NCBI RefSeq assembly: GCF_002192415.1
Contig: NZ_CP021780.1
Location: 4,030,001 to 4,094,000 of the forward strand
Reading direction: 5' to 3'
Origin: Paenibacillus donghaensis
Lineage (GTDB): Bacteria > Bacillota > Bacilli > Paenibacillales > Paenibacillaceae
DNA length: 64,000 nucleotides
Shown here: in pieces, positions 32,841-40,997 of the stretch
How positions within the stretch are numbered: the first letter of the stretch is position 1
Layout: the number at the start of each line of letters is the position of its first letter
Notes under the pieces: generated by a model
Databases searched by the model: none
The model's input: only the letters and a program-made list of their open reading frames with translations
Told to the model about the DNA's origin: nothing
Program-made: the position numbers and the translations under genes

Positions 32841-34346
32841 TTAAAACATCGAATTAGATTTCTTGCCCATTTGTGCGTATGCGACTTCTTTGAAACTGTT
32901 GATACTGTAGTCCACTTCATAAATAATTTGCTCTGATAGATCTCCAGAACGATTCTTAGAGATGAAGATTATCATATAAGTTTTTTCTGGATCTAATTCG
33001 TATTTTTCTTTCTCCCACACCCCATTGAGAGCATTCTTGACCCAGTTATATGCAGCGAGAGCTTCTTTTTTCCCTGGCATCTCATCTGCAAAAAGTAATC
33101 TTCCCATAAGTATCACGGATGCAACCTCAGCAATCTCTAGGGACTTCCCTATGGCACTCAGATCAAGATAGCGATACTCTTTACCAATCTTCAACTGAAC
33201 CGTTGCAAGCAGTCCCACGTTGTTTGCTTCGGGTTTAATGCAGTCAAAAATATTTTGAGCCGCATTGCTAAATGATTCCCACCTAGCGGATTCTTGAGCA
33301 GAGGCGCTAGGTTTAAAAGTATCAAGCAAGGCATAATTGTAATTTAATGGTTTCATCATTGTAATGCGGCTAATAACATCCTCGACTCTATACTTCTTTA
33401 AATCATAAAACTTGATATGATTTTTCGGAAATTTTTGAATCCATTTTTTCGCTGCATCTAATTTATCAAGTGTTTTTTGTTCAAAACTTCCCTCAATCAA
33501 CTTCTCACGATTAATCGGCTTATGTAAAATTTTAGATGAAACTGTTGCCAAAACAAGGTTTCTTGTTTTCCAGATATTCTCTTCATTTACGAACATCATT
33601 CCTTTTTGTTCGTTTTCGTAGAGCGATAGCACGAATTTTTCCATACTTATAGATGACTTTCCAACTCCAGAACTCAAAATAAGATACATAAGTTCGCCTT
33701 TGCGCCATCCCTTAATCTTCTTACTCAGTCTTGGCGAATCGTGCAATGGAATCCCCATTGCTTCACCTTGATTCATTTTGTCTATTGCAATATCAAGGTC
33801 ATCTCCAAGGTCATATTCAACAACTTCTCCGCAGTTAATGTGAGAAAATATTGAACTAGTCTTAAACTGAAAAAATGATTGCATTTGTTTCAGAGTCATT
33901 CTTGTTAATTTTCCAATTAAGTCTTTGTTTGTTGTATCAATTAAGCTTTCGCTTTGAAATTTTCTCAAACTTTCATACTTTTGTATTTCTGAAAAATGGT
34001 AATCATCATTACCTTTGTCTTTCTCGCACTCTTCTAATAACTCATCTATCAAATTATAACCACCATATTCATTGTAACAATCGAAATATGACTTTCGATT
34101 TACTTCTTTGGGTCGTGAAGTTAAAAACGAATATACTGTCTTATCATCAAACTTTCTAATACTATTCGCATACATCTCATTCCCTATGAAGTAGAAATAC
34201 CACCAAATAGGTTCAGTGAATGTATCCTCTGATATCTCATGATTCCTATATTTTTCATATAGTGACGGCGTACTCCAGAGATAGCCAATAAATAGAGACT
34301 CGTGTATTTTTGATGGTGCTACAAATTCATCTATGTAATTAATAAT
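32841..34346 (-). CDS. Replicative DnaB-like helicase, probable AUU start
   Basis: About 501 aa if started at ATT 34346 (or ATT 34343), 6-9 nt after AGGGGG. The first ATG (34175) would remove 57 residues (NYIDEFVAPSKIHESLFIGY, then WSTPSLYEKY and FTEPIWWYFYFIG) that look like a normal N-terminal domain in the same open frame. RecA-like core: Walker A SSGVGKSSI, Walker B YALLDTF, and FISKNRSGD. Unwinds DNA at the fork. A TAA blocks the frame just above the ATT. Confidence 0.9.
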   Translation of the reverse strand: MINYIDEFVAPSKIHESLFIGYLWSTPSLYEKYRNHEISEDTFTEPIWWYFYFIGNEMYANSIRKFDDKTVYSFLTSRPKEVNRKSYFDCYNEYGGYNLIDELLEECEKDKGNDDYHFSEIQKYESLRKFQSESLIDTTNKDLIGKLTRMTLKQMQSFFQFKTSSIFSHINCGEVVEYDLGDDLDIAIDKMNQGEAMGIPLHDSPRLSKKIKGWRKGELMYLILSSGVGKSSISMEKFVLSLYENEQKGMMFVNEENIWKTRNLVLATVSSKILHKPINREKLIEGSFEQKTLDKLDAAKKWIQKFPKNHIKFYDLKKYRVEDVISRITMMKPLNYNYALLDTFKPSASAQESARWESFSNAAQNIFDCIKPEANNVGLLATVQLKIGKEYRYLDLSAIGKSLEIAEVASVILMGRLLFADEMPGKKEALAAYNWVKNALNGVWEKEKYELDPEKTYMIIFISKNRSGDLSEQIIYEVDYSINSFKEVAYAQMGKKSNSMF

Positions 34347-34356
34347 TTAATGCCCC

Positions 34357-34926
34357 CTATAGAAAACTTGATATATCCATCTCATCTATCTTATTATGTT
34401 TATTCTTTAAAATTTCATTGGATATATTCTTATCTTCACTACTAATTTTAGTTCTCTCAAACTGTTCAGTATGCTGCTCACGTCTCTTCTTTCTCGCAAA
34501 AGCCTCATTCAACTTATCGATCATGATAGAAACTCCATAATTGATTGCTCTCGTATCTCTAGAACCATCCAGTTTGTTGGCAATGCACCATCGAATACTA
34601 TCTTCTGCCAGCAAATAAGCCTCCAACATCAGTTCAAACGTTGGCCCCGTATTCCACTTTCTAACTCTCTGCCCATCCTTAAATTCGAACCCAGCTCTTA
34701 AATCCTTCAACCGTGTAATATTTCCCGTTGGTAAAACTATGATATCGTGTAGTTTGATTATGTATTGGTATAGATCATCCCATTGTTGATTCTCGATTCG
34801 AGTCGCTTCCTTGTCACGTTTCCATCGTTCGTGACAATATTCAACATGGTAATATCGTTTGTCTTCTTGGATCATATTTTCTTTGTGTTCACGCTGACTA
34901 CAAATAGGACATTTTACTAGTGCCAA
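34357..34926 (-). CDS. Zinc-finger protein next to helicase, 189 aa
   Basis: TTG start at 34926 with GGAGGTG upstream. N-terminal CPICSQREH...HVEYCHERW looks like a C2HC metal site; the rest is helical and basic (AFARKKRREQHTEQF). Genes in this position beside phage helicases can be helicase loaders, single-strand binding partners or transcription factors; nothing in the sequence decides. Confidence 0.78.
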   Translation of the reverse strand: MALVKCPICSQREHKENMIQEDKRYYHVEYCHERWKRDKEATRIENQQWDDLYQYIIKLHDIIVLPTGNITRLKDLRAGFEFKDGQRVRKWNTGPTFELMLEAYLLAEDSIRWCIANKLDGSRDTRAINYGVSIMIDKLNEAFARKKRREQHTEQFERTKISSEDKNISNEILKNKHNKIDEMDISSFL

Positions 34927-34958
34927 ATTCTCACCTCCTTAAGATTTGATATTATGTA

Positions 34959-35138
34959 TCACACTTCAAAGCACTCATAACCCAAGCCGTTTAAATATTG
35001 AAATTGTTCGGCAACAACTTTTCCATCCTCGTCTCTGAGACCAACAACGCTGTCATAATTAAGATCAATATAGATACCGTGTTCGTCTGACAGTTTGTCT
35101 AATTCTTTTATAAATTTTGAAATCCTATTTAAATCCAT
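34959..35138 (-). CDS. Small protein, 59 aa, related to 51686-51919
   Basis: Start 35138 (MDLNRISKFIKELDKL) after GGAGG. KELDKLSDEHGIYIDL resembles DKLNQLSEETGVYIEV in the 51686-51919 product, suggesting a shared small family. Unknown. Confidence 0.72.
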   Translation of the reverse strand: MDLNRISKFIKELDKLSDEHGIYIDLNYDSVVGLRDEDGKVVAEQFQYLNGLGYECFEV

Positions 35139-35217
35139 TAAAATTCCTCCAATTTTATATTTATACTTCAATTTTGACGACACGATGAAATACCTCTTTC
35201 GTGAGGAAATATGGTCT

Positions 35218-35245
35218 AAAAAAGCCTTATTCTATAAGGGTTTTT
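35218..35245 (-). terminator. Intrinsic terminator
   Basis: Minus strand AAAAACCCTTATAGAATAAG, then GCTTTTTT. A 7-9 bp stem with a short loop and a T run, lying between the 35267 stop and the 35138 gene. Confidence 0.62.
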
Positions 35246-35266
35246 AACTATGTATTTTTAAAATCC

Positions 35267-35677
35267 TCAATAATACTCTTCTTTGTTCTTTTTGAACTCA
35301 ACTCCTAGAAATTCGCATACTTCCTTCTTAAAATTATTATCAGAATAATCATCTTCGCCAAATTCACCATTTACGAGTCGATGTTCCAGTTCTTCCAACA
35401 TGACCTCTTCTGGACTCCATTGGTCTTCTAATCCGTAGCAAGAGCAATGTGACCCATTTACTTCATATAGTTTCCCATCTTTTAAGAATAGAACCCAAGC
35501 AGCACCAGAATAATTGTCGTTTCCATACGAGGCAAATAGTACGGCTTCCTCTTTGTGATTGCTTAGTGCATGATCTTGTGTTTCCCATGACTCAAAACTA
35601 CCAAACACTTCTTCCATATTGCTCCAATCATGTAGGAATATTGGTTGTTGATTGATAATTTCTTCGAATGTTTTCAT
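35267..35677 (-). CDS. Hypothetical protein, 136 aa
   Basis: Start at 35677 (MKTFEEIINQQ) with AAGAGGAG upstream; the open frame extends 39 codons further without a site. Contains a GxxWxxFLKDGKLYEVNGSHCSC pattern found in small conserved bacterial and phage proteins. Unknown. Confidence 0.77.
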   Translation of the reverse strand: MKTFEEIINQQPIFLHDWSNMEEVFGSFESWETQDHALSNHKEEAVLFASYGNDNYSGAAWVLFLKDGKLYEVNGSHCSCYGLEDQWSPEEVMLEELEHRLVNGEFGEDDYSDNNFKKEVCEFLGVEFKKNKEEYY

Positions 35678-35726
35678 TTGATTTCTCCTCTTATTATGTA
35701 TTTTTACTTTTACATTGAACCTATTG

Positions 35727-36087
35727 TTAAAACTCAAAATAACTACTAGAATTGCTTCCGTATTTCCAAGATTCAAACATCTCGTCTTCATCATTTAAAT
35801 ATGTAATTTCCATCGATGGTGTTGCCCAACTGCTGCTAGAACAAACGTCTACATTATCCTGTTTAATGTATCCATTCTTCATGTTCCATACTTCACCGGA
35901 TGTATACGCCCAGTCTTCTGCAAAGGCCAACTACGACAGATTTAATATTTTCTTTATTTTTTTCGATATAATCTTTAACTGTTTCCCAGTCAACCTCTTT
36001 ATACTTCTCGATATTTGAATGGTCTCTGCCCATACCTTGAAACATACCTTCTGAAAACCCGAGATATCCCTTTTCGATCTTTTCCAT
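35727..36087 (-). pseudogene. 119-aa gene interrupted by a +1 frameshift
   Basis: ATG at 36087 with AAAGGAG reads MEKIEKGYLGFSEGMF, through a TVKDYIEKNKENIKSVVVG stretch, and then an unlikely tail ending at 35893. In the +1 frame FAEDWAYTSGEVWNMKNGYIK and more continue to 35727. The shift maps to GGC CTT TGC (35928-35920), where CTT T is the same slippery pair as in the release-factor-2 gene, but no stop codon follows. The downstream part lacks its own ribosome-binding site. Confidence 0.6.
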
Positions 36088-36128
36088 TTTCGCCCATCTC
36101 CTTTAGTATCGTTTTATATTCCTATGTA

Positions 36129-36764
36129 TTAATAAAAATCAACAACATGCAATTCATAATCTCCGAATATGTTAGCCTCGATATCTTGTAATTGGTGAGT
36201 GTATTTATTTCCCAAGACAACAATATCTTCTGTAATAAAAGGAATGTTCGCGTTGCTATCCGTTTCATATACTGTCAACCCCACAAGATGCGAAGCAATG
36301 AAGCTTTTTCCTCTGTTTGAACTACCCTTGAACACCCAAACTGGTCTCTTTTCTTTATGTCTGATTGTCTGAGTAAATAAATCCATATTAACGGTATAGT
36401 CGCCACACGGATAGTAACTATCTCCACCATCATACGAAACCTCGAAAACTTTATTATTGATATATTCACTGTTGTAAGACTCTGGTAAAATGTCATCGAT
36501 GTATATTTGCTCTTTAGTTGTGTATGTATAGCCTTCAAATTTTTCAATTTCTTCTACTTCAACCTTTCCCCACGAAGCGGAGCACCATCCAGAACCACAT
36601 TCCCCTTGCTCTTCCCATAAAGTGATTTTAACTTTTCTTTTATCTTCTAGGATTCCAAATAATACATGTCTTTCAAATTCTGTATCAACATATTCAAAAT
36701 CACAATTATGTCCCGATACGGACTCTCCAATATACTTTTCAATTCTCAATCCAACAATCTTCAT
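36129..36764 (-). CDS. Hypothetical protein with possible P-loop, 211 aa
   Basis: Start 36764 after GAAGGGG. FKGSSNRGKSFIASHL at about residue 145 is a P-loop-like GxxxxGKS segment, but no Walker B is obvious. N-terminal beta-rich half with WSASWGKVEVEE. Cytoplasmic. Unknown role; GTP/ATP binding should be considered only a possibility. Confidence 0.76.
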   Translation of the reverse strand: MKIVGLRIEKYIGESVSGHNCDFEYVDTEFERHVLFGILEDKRKVKITLWEEQGECGSGWCSASWGKVEVEEIEKFEGYTYTTKEQIYIDDILPESYNSEYINNKVFEVSYDGGDSYYPCGDYTVNMDLFTQTIRHKEKRPVWVFKGSSNRGKSFIASHLVGLTVYETDSNANIPFITEDIVVLGNKYTHQLQDIEANIFGDYELHVVDFY

Positions 36765-36832
36765 ATAAATCCCCTTCAATAATATGTATTTTTATTTTAT
36801 ATTTCTAAATAAAATGAGGGTTTTAAACGGTT

Positions 36833-37093
36833 TCATTCTTCACACAATCTTACCTTATGTTTCTGAATCGTCTCTTCGTCCAAATACCATAGAACTGAAC
36901 CGTGTTCACTTCCAAAATACAGTCCAAATTTATCTTGCATACTTTTGCCAACAAAAGCGTATTTAGATCCACAACCGTTCAATCTCACCTTATTAGATGT
37001 CTCCAGGTGATTCCCTTCAACATCATAAATACCTGTTGGTAATCCTATTGGTATCCACTTATCAGATATGTAACATCCATGACCTACGTCCAT
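36833..37093 (-). CDS. Hypothetical protein, 86 aa
   Basis: ATG after AAAGGAGG. Beta-rich, glycine-containing (GHGCYISDKW, GCGSKYAFVGK). Unknown. Confidence 0.74.
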   Translation of the reverse strand: MDVGHGCYISDKWIPIGLPTGIYDVEGNHLETSNKVRLNGCGSKYAFVGKSMQDKFGLYFGSEHGSVLWYLDEETIQKHKVRLCEE

Positions 37094-37105
37094 TAAATCC
37101 CTCCT

Positions 37106-37324
37106 TTACGTAACTTCATAACCAACAATCAGACATCTAGCAAAGTCCAATGGCTGCAATTCATTAAGGATCTTAAATTCGTCTTTGTAATTTGTACTCA
37201 TGCAAATACCATTACCAGAAAATCCTTTGCAATGAGATATTAAGTTGAATTGCTTATTCCAATTGTCTATTGGCATTTTATCTAGTGCATCTGCAATTTC
37301 CTTAGACACTTTTACTTTGTACAA
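37106..37324 (-). CDS. Hypothetical protein, 72 aa
   Basis: TTG at 37324 with GGAGGAG upstream, overlapping the preceding gene by 23 nt. Pattern 'ADALDKMP...L..LQPLDFARCLIVGYEV' recalls small phage DUF1642-like proteins that end in a GYEV motif. Unknown. Confidence 0.72.
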   Translation of the reverse strand: MYKVKVSKEIADALDKMPIDNWNKQFNLISHCKGFSGNGICMSTNYKDEFKILNELQPLDFARCLIVGYEVT

Positions 37325-37931
37325 CGATACTCTCCTCCTTATTCAATTTCTGCCCCATGCTCAACAGCAAGTCTCTAAAATGATTAAAATCTCCATAGTT
37401 TGAATATCCACTTGAATATGTATAAGTTCTTGGCTTAGTTAGATTATGTCTTTGATATTCTATGTATCTCTTAGCTTCATCTAGAATAAAGAAGAATGCA
37501 ACTGGTTCATAATCATCCTTAATCCATGTAGCAGCATACCACTCAATACCATACACTTTAAAATAATCATCATAGTTCATAACAAATATTTCATCATCAT
37601 TTGCTTCAAATGTCTCATACTCCATCTCTCTATAGGGCTTGATTTCAAATGGTGGATTCTCTTCTCTTCGTTCAAACCATTCTTGAACCAATTCTTCTTC
37701 AGAATCATACCAATGCTCATAGTCATAATCCGTTGTAAATTTCAGAGGTAACCCATCATAATATTCAACTTGATCTTGATGATATGGAATATATTCTGGT
37801 CGATATGTTTGTACTGCGTGAATAGCATTACTGGTGCATACATTATCCTTTGCCCCTGGATATTGCTTTTCAGCAAACAGTTTTAAAAACTGTTCTTGGG
37901 GATCTGTTAGCTCAATTTCAATATTTTTCAT
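37302..37931 (-). CDS. Acidic hypothetical protein, 209 aa
   Basis: ATG after AAAGGAG. Rich in Asp, Glu and Tyr (residues 50-130 are strongly acidic), which can mimic DNA; no family known. Cotranscribed with the nucleotidyltransferase upstream. Confidence 0.77.
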   Translation of the reverse strand: MKNIEIELTDPQEQFLKLFAEKQYPGAKDNVCTSNAIHAVQTYRPEYIPYHQDQVEYYDGLPLKFTTDYDYEHWYDSEEELVQEWFERREENPPFEIKPYREMEYETFEANDDEIFVMNYDDYFKVYGIEWYAATWIKDDYEPVAFFFILDEAKRYIEYQRHNLTKPRTYTYSSGYSNYGDFNHFRDLLLSMGQKLNKEESIVVQSKSV

Positions 37932-37974
37932 ATTTTCTCCTTTCTTGATAAAACAGAACTTTTACAAACTCACT

Positions 37975-38826
37975 TCATTCTTCTTCTTCGCTATGTATAT
38001 ATTCACTCATATCTTCTTCATCAAAAACTTTGTCAATAACATCGGTAATCCAATCCATCGGAAAATCAAAGCTAGGCTCAGATTCTTTCTTCTGATTAAT
38101 TGCTTCAATCACCATTCTGAATAGAGTTAAGTCCACTCCGGTTAACTGATCTTCTAATACTGAAGCATCACTCAGGTCGAGTTTTCCACACTGTAGAATC
38201 ATTTTGAGATACTGTCCAGCGTTAATCTTCCATCCACGTTCGATAAACTTTCTCGCACGAATAATAGAAGCTAGAGGATATTTAGAACCAACATATTTCA
38301 ATTCCTTTGTGATTAGCGACTCTAACGCTTTCTGTGGCAAAACAAGCTCATTTTCTTTTGGTTGGTAATAACAAGTGCAATGTACAAAATCATAGTTCTC
38401 ATGAATCTTATCGGGTTCACCGTAGAATCTTGTAATTAATTGAACATTATCTGATAATGTGATTGCATTGCTAGATAAGAACACTGGCTTAAACCCTTTT
38501 ATGTATTTATTCTTAGCCATACCGCTGCTTGGGACATAGATACTAATCCTACCGTTTTCAGATTCTTTTACTTCAACTTCAAAAGCGTTTCGGTTTGCCT
38601 TGTTAAATTGCCCAACATAATATTCAGCTACCTTCAAACACGATTCTTTATCTGTAAAATAATAATCATAATCATTAGGTTCTTCATCCTGTAGCAATGA
38701 TACTATTGCTCCACCAGTAATAAATGTTTTAGTATTAATGATTTTAGATATTTCTTCATTATCAATGGATGCAATGAAGTTTCGATGCGCTTCTTGTAAT
38801 CGTCTTTTAATGCTTTTAATATTCAA
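37975..38826 (-). CDS. Nucleotidyltransferase-fold protein, 283 aa
   Basis: GGAIVSLLQDEEPNDYDYYF at about residue 38 is the GG-x(n)-DxD signature of pol-beta-type nucleotidyltransferases. The protein also shares IIRARKFIERGWKI with the paralogue at 59612-60319 (IVRLPRFVERGMTV). Such domains transfer NMPs to RNA, protein or small molecules; phage versions may end-modify tRNA or act in counter-defence. Acidic C-terminal tail. First gene after element G. Confidence 0.78.
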   Translation of the reverse strand: MNIKSIKRRLQEAHRNFIASIDNEEISKIINTKTFITGGAIVSLLQDEEPNDYDYYFTDKESCLKVAEYYVGQFNKANRNAFEVEVKESENGRISIYVPSSGMAKNKYIKGFKPVFLSSNAITLSDNVQLITRFYGEPDKIHENYDFVHCTCYYQPKENELVLPQKALESLITKELKYVGSKYPLASIIRARKFIERGWKINAGQYLKMILQCGKLDLSDASVLEDQLTGVDLTLFRMVIEAINQKKESEPSFDFPMDWITDVIDKVFDEEDMSEYIHSEEEE

Positions 38827-38891
38827 TATGAACCTCCACTAATATGTATTTGTCCTACAAATCAATCATATCACATTATTTAATTATAGTA

Positions 38892-38909
38892 TATATGTTT
38901 ACTATATAA
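38892..38909 (-). promoter_or_regulatory. 18-bp operon-head element, copy G
   Basis: Minus strand TTATATAGTAAACATATA, then TACTATAATTAA, which contains a TATAAT. The TAG stop of the 38902 gene lies inside the element. Precedes the nucleotidyltransferase gene. Confidence 0.52.
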
Positions 38910-39177
38910 ATATTTTTAACCAGCATCCACAATCACAGTTTAGATTATGTTCAATCTTTTTCATGTTTGGTACTGGCAATCTAGCTGAAGGAAAACTATA
39001 TGGCCTATTCGCATATTGTAATCTTCCTTCTTGATATTCTATTTCTTCAAGAATTTCCTTTAGTTCTTTTTCAAGTTTCCGTTTTGACTTAATTGCAATC
39101 TCATCTCGGAGTTCAAGCGCTTTTGTCTTTAGTGTTTTTGTGCTAACAAGGTATAACATTTCTCCCCAGACACCCAT
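38902..39177 (-). CDS. Basic coiled-coil protein, 91 aa
   Basis: ATG after AGAGGTG. Residues 15-55 form a charged coiled coil; C-terminal NLNCDCGCWLKIF is a small cysteine cluster. Stop overlaps element G. Unknown. Confidence 0.73.
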   Translation of the reverse strand: MGVWGEMLYLVSTKTLKTKALELRDEIAIKSKRKLEKELKEILEEIEYQEGRLQYANRPYSFPSARLPVPNMKKIEHNLNCDCGCWLKIFI

Positions 39178-39187
39178 TATTCACCTC

Positions 39188-39491
39188 TTACTTTTTCATT
39201 TTACTGTTAGAACTGTACCCCAATATCTGTTCCAACACTCCAACAATCATAGCCTTAAACTCTGGAGTCATTGTTTTCACTTTATCAATTTGACTTTCAA
39301 GCTTCTTATCAGCAATAATGTCTCTAATATCCTCTATTAATTGTGAATTTTCGTCTTTCTTATCAAACAGAGGATCTTTTTCTAATAGAGTAATTAAATA
39401 TTTCAAGTTGATAAAACGTAAATGCGCGAAGTATATCTAAAAGTTCTATTGATCCGTCACTTTGTACTGGGACAAGTATGGTTCTTTTCAC
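39188..39491 (-). pseudogene. About 100-aa gene with a +1 frameshift
   Basis: A GTG at 39491 with AGAGAGGAG reads MKRTILVPVQSDGSIELLD, continues LRAFTFYQ, and then runs out at 39363. The +1 frame starting near 39406 (KYLITLLEKDPLFDKKDE, ending GYSSNSKMKK) continues to 39188 but has no ribosome-binding site. Deleting one base in TTTTATCAAC near 39410 fuses them. Confidence 0.5.
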
Positions 39492-39513
39492 AGTTAATAT
39501 TCTCCTCTCTTCG

Positions 39514-39529
39514 TGAAATCGGGCTTTCA
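39514..39529 (-). repeat. Intercistronic stem-loop copy
   Basis: TGAAA-6 nt-TTTCA inverted repeat directly upstream of the GTG ribosome-binding site at about 39505. The region 39530-39564 around it is otherwise non-coding. Confidence 0.5.
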
Positions 39530-39564
39530 TGTGCTTTATTTTTCATCGAATCTTGGTCTGTGCA

Positions 39565-39756
39565 TCAATCGGTTAATTCAAATTCGCCAACAACTTTCAC
39601 ATCTTTCAATTCTGTGTTTGACCTAAGAGATTCGTCTTCTAACATCTCCAAGTCTTCAATATCACAAGGCAATTGCTCTCCAAAACTTTCTTCCCAAACC
39701 TCTTTGCTAATCCAAATTTCTCTTTCTAAAGTTACTTTTATAGCTACTCTTTTCAT
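39565..39756 (-). CDS. Small acidic protein, 63 aa
   Basis: ATG after AGGAGGG. Begins MKRVAIKVTLEREIWISKE, followed by an acidic middle. Convergent with nothing; next upstream sequence is a plus-strand region. Unknown. Confidence 0.73.
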   Translation of the reverse strand: MKRVAIKVTLEREIWISKEVWEESFGEQLPCDIEDLEMLEDESLRSNTELKDVKVVGEFELTD

Positions 39757-39990
39757 TTAACACCCTCCTCTTACTTTGTAATTTGTGTCTATTGTTCAGT
39801 ATCTTCGCACTGTGCATTACTTATCGGAAACATTTCTATCAAGAAAAAAACATTAGATGGAAAAATTGTAGACGTTAATGGAACGCCAAAAAGGAAATTC
39901 GCTTTATCTGGTCCAATTTTACATATAGTACATAAATGTGTTATATGTATTATATGTATTATTTATAAATGTGTGGAGGGCGATAATGAA
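39757..39990 (+). other. Non-coding or relic region before plus-strand gene
   Basis: In the frame of the downstream membrane-protein gene, sequence from about 39820 reads GNISIKKKTLDGKIVDVNG followed by TPKRKFALSGPILHI without a start codon, then low-complexity ATGTATTATATGTATTATT. It may be the remnant of another gene or an untranslated leader. No minus-strand gene is seen. Confidence 0.35.
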
Positions 39991-40278
39991 ATGAGTAAAA
40001 AAAGAAGAGTAAATCGACCATATTCAATTTATTCTGTTATAATTGGCGTTTCTGTAGCCTTAATTTTTCTTTTGGATTACTATGCTATAAAAGCTGATCA
40101 GTTTGGAGAAGGTATCGGCATTGTTTCTCTCTTTTATATTAGTCCTATAGGATTTGTTTTTGGATTAATGGGTCTTATGAATAAAAAAAATAGATATGTC
40201 GCTCTTTTGGGGATAGGAATCAGTTTAGCAGACTTTTTGTTTCCTTTATTCATCATGTGGATTATTCGTGCTCCATAA
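39991..40278 (+). CDS. Membrane protein on the plus strand, 95 aa
   Basis: One of only two likely plus-strand genes. ATG at 39991 with GGAGG 13 nt upstream. Three hydrophobic segments: residues 14-32, 43-62 and 68-90, with a basic N terminus (SKKRRVNRP). Located in a minus-strand region without obvious phage neighbours on its strand, so it may be expressed independently, for example in a dormant state. Unknown. Confidence 0.7.
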   Translation: MSKKRRVNRPYSIYSVIIGVSVALIFLLDYYAIKADQFGEGIGIVSLFYISPIGFVFGLMGLMNKKNRYVALLGIGISLADFLFPLFIMWIIRAP

Positions 40279-40413
40279 AATACAATTATACTTCTCCTTT
40301 ATAAGCATTATTAATTTATAAACATCAATTGAACCTGATGCTTAAGTAGGGCTATATAGTTGTTGTACTGTTTTTTTTGTGTCAGCCATTTCCTTCTAAT
40401 GCGCTATATGCGT
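40279..40413. other. Convergent intergenic region
   Basis: Between a plus-strand stop and a minus-strand stop. AAGCAT and ATGCTT (about 40306-40344) could pair with a long loop, and a run of eight T follows at about 40371; weak evidence for a terminator. Confidence 0.3.
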
Positions 40414-40644
40414 CTACTGCTCAGTATCATTAATCGGCTCTTCCCACAACAAATTAACATTACACAAAGGGCAATTATCAGTCCCAAAAGCTACCTGATG
40501 TTTATTATTAAGCAGCTCGCATACAGGACATTCGTATTTAATGTATGGTTGCTCACCTTTGTTTTCATAATGATTTTCAACCGGTTTTACGTATGCGATT
40601 CTTTGGTAAGCATATTTTGAATCTGTTACTTTACCATTAAGCAT
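40414..40644 (-). CDS. Zinc-ribbon protein, 76 aa
   Basis: ATG after AAAGGTGG. Two knuckles, CPVCELL and CPLCNVN, separated by about 20 residues form a rubredoxin-like zinc ribbon. Unknown. Confidence 0.75.
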   Translation of the reverse strand: MLNGKVTDSKYAYQRIAYVKPVENHYENKGEQPYIKYECPVCELLNNKHQVAFGTDNCPLCNVNLLWEEPINDTEQ

Positions 40645-40733
40645 ATCCTATCCACCTTTCTTTTCTCAATTTGTGTTTACTACACTTGATCAAATCAAGC
40701 TTTCATCAGTCATTGTCCTTTCACATAAAAACT

Positions 40734-40958
40734 CTATGTTAATTCCTCAACTTTAAATATCTTCTTGTTGCAGTTTATGCAAAATGCCAATTTCCCTGAT
40801 CTATGCTTTAAATAATCATACACCTCGGTGTTATCAGCCTCGCTTCCATCAAAATTAGTTCTGTAGTGTACTGTTCCAGACACCTGTTCTTTAATATAAT
40901 ATCCCTCGCTAGAATTGCAATGAGGACATTGAGTTATAGGTGCTTTAGATTTTCTCAA
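40734..40958 (-). CDS. Zinc-ribbon protein, 74 aa
   Basis: TTG at 40958 with GGAAGTG upstream. CPHCNSSEGYYIKEQVSGTV and CINCNKKIF form a zinc ribbon of a type common in phages and bacteria. Unknown. Confidence 0.74.
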   Translation of the reverse strand: MRKSKAPITQCPHCNSSEGYYIKEQVSGTVHYRTNFDGSEADNTEVYDYLKHRSGKLAFCINCNKKIFKVEELT

Positions 40959-40997
40959 ATTTCACACTTCCATTTCTTTGTGAAAGTAAACTTTGAT

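Noticed and set aside
32841..34175. Helicase start at the first ATG
   Set aside because: It would discard a well-formed N-terminal domain and has no ribosome-binding site, whereas the ATT region has AGGGGG at good spacing.
36275..36547. Minus-strand 90-codon frame
   Set aside because: Lies inside the 36129-36764 gene in another frame without a start signal.
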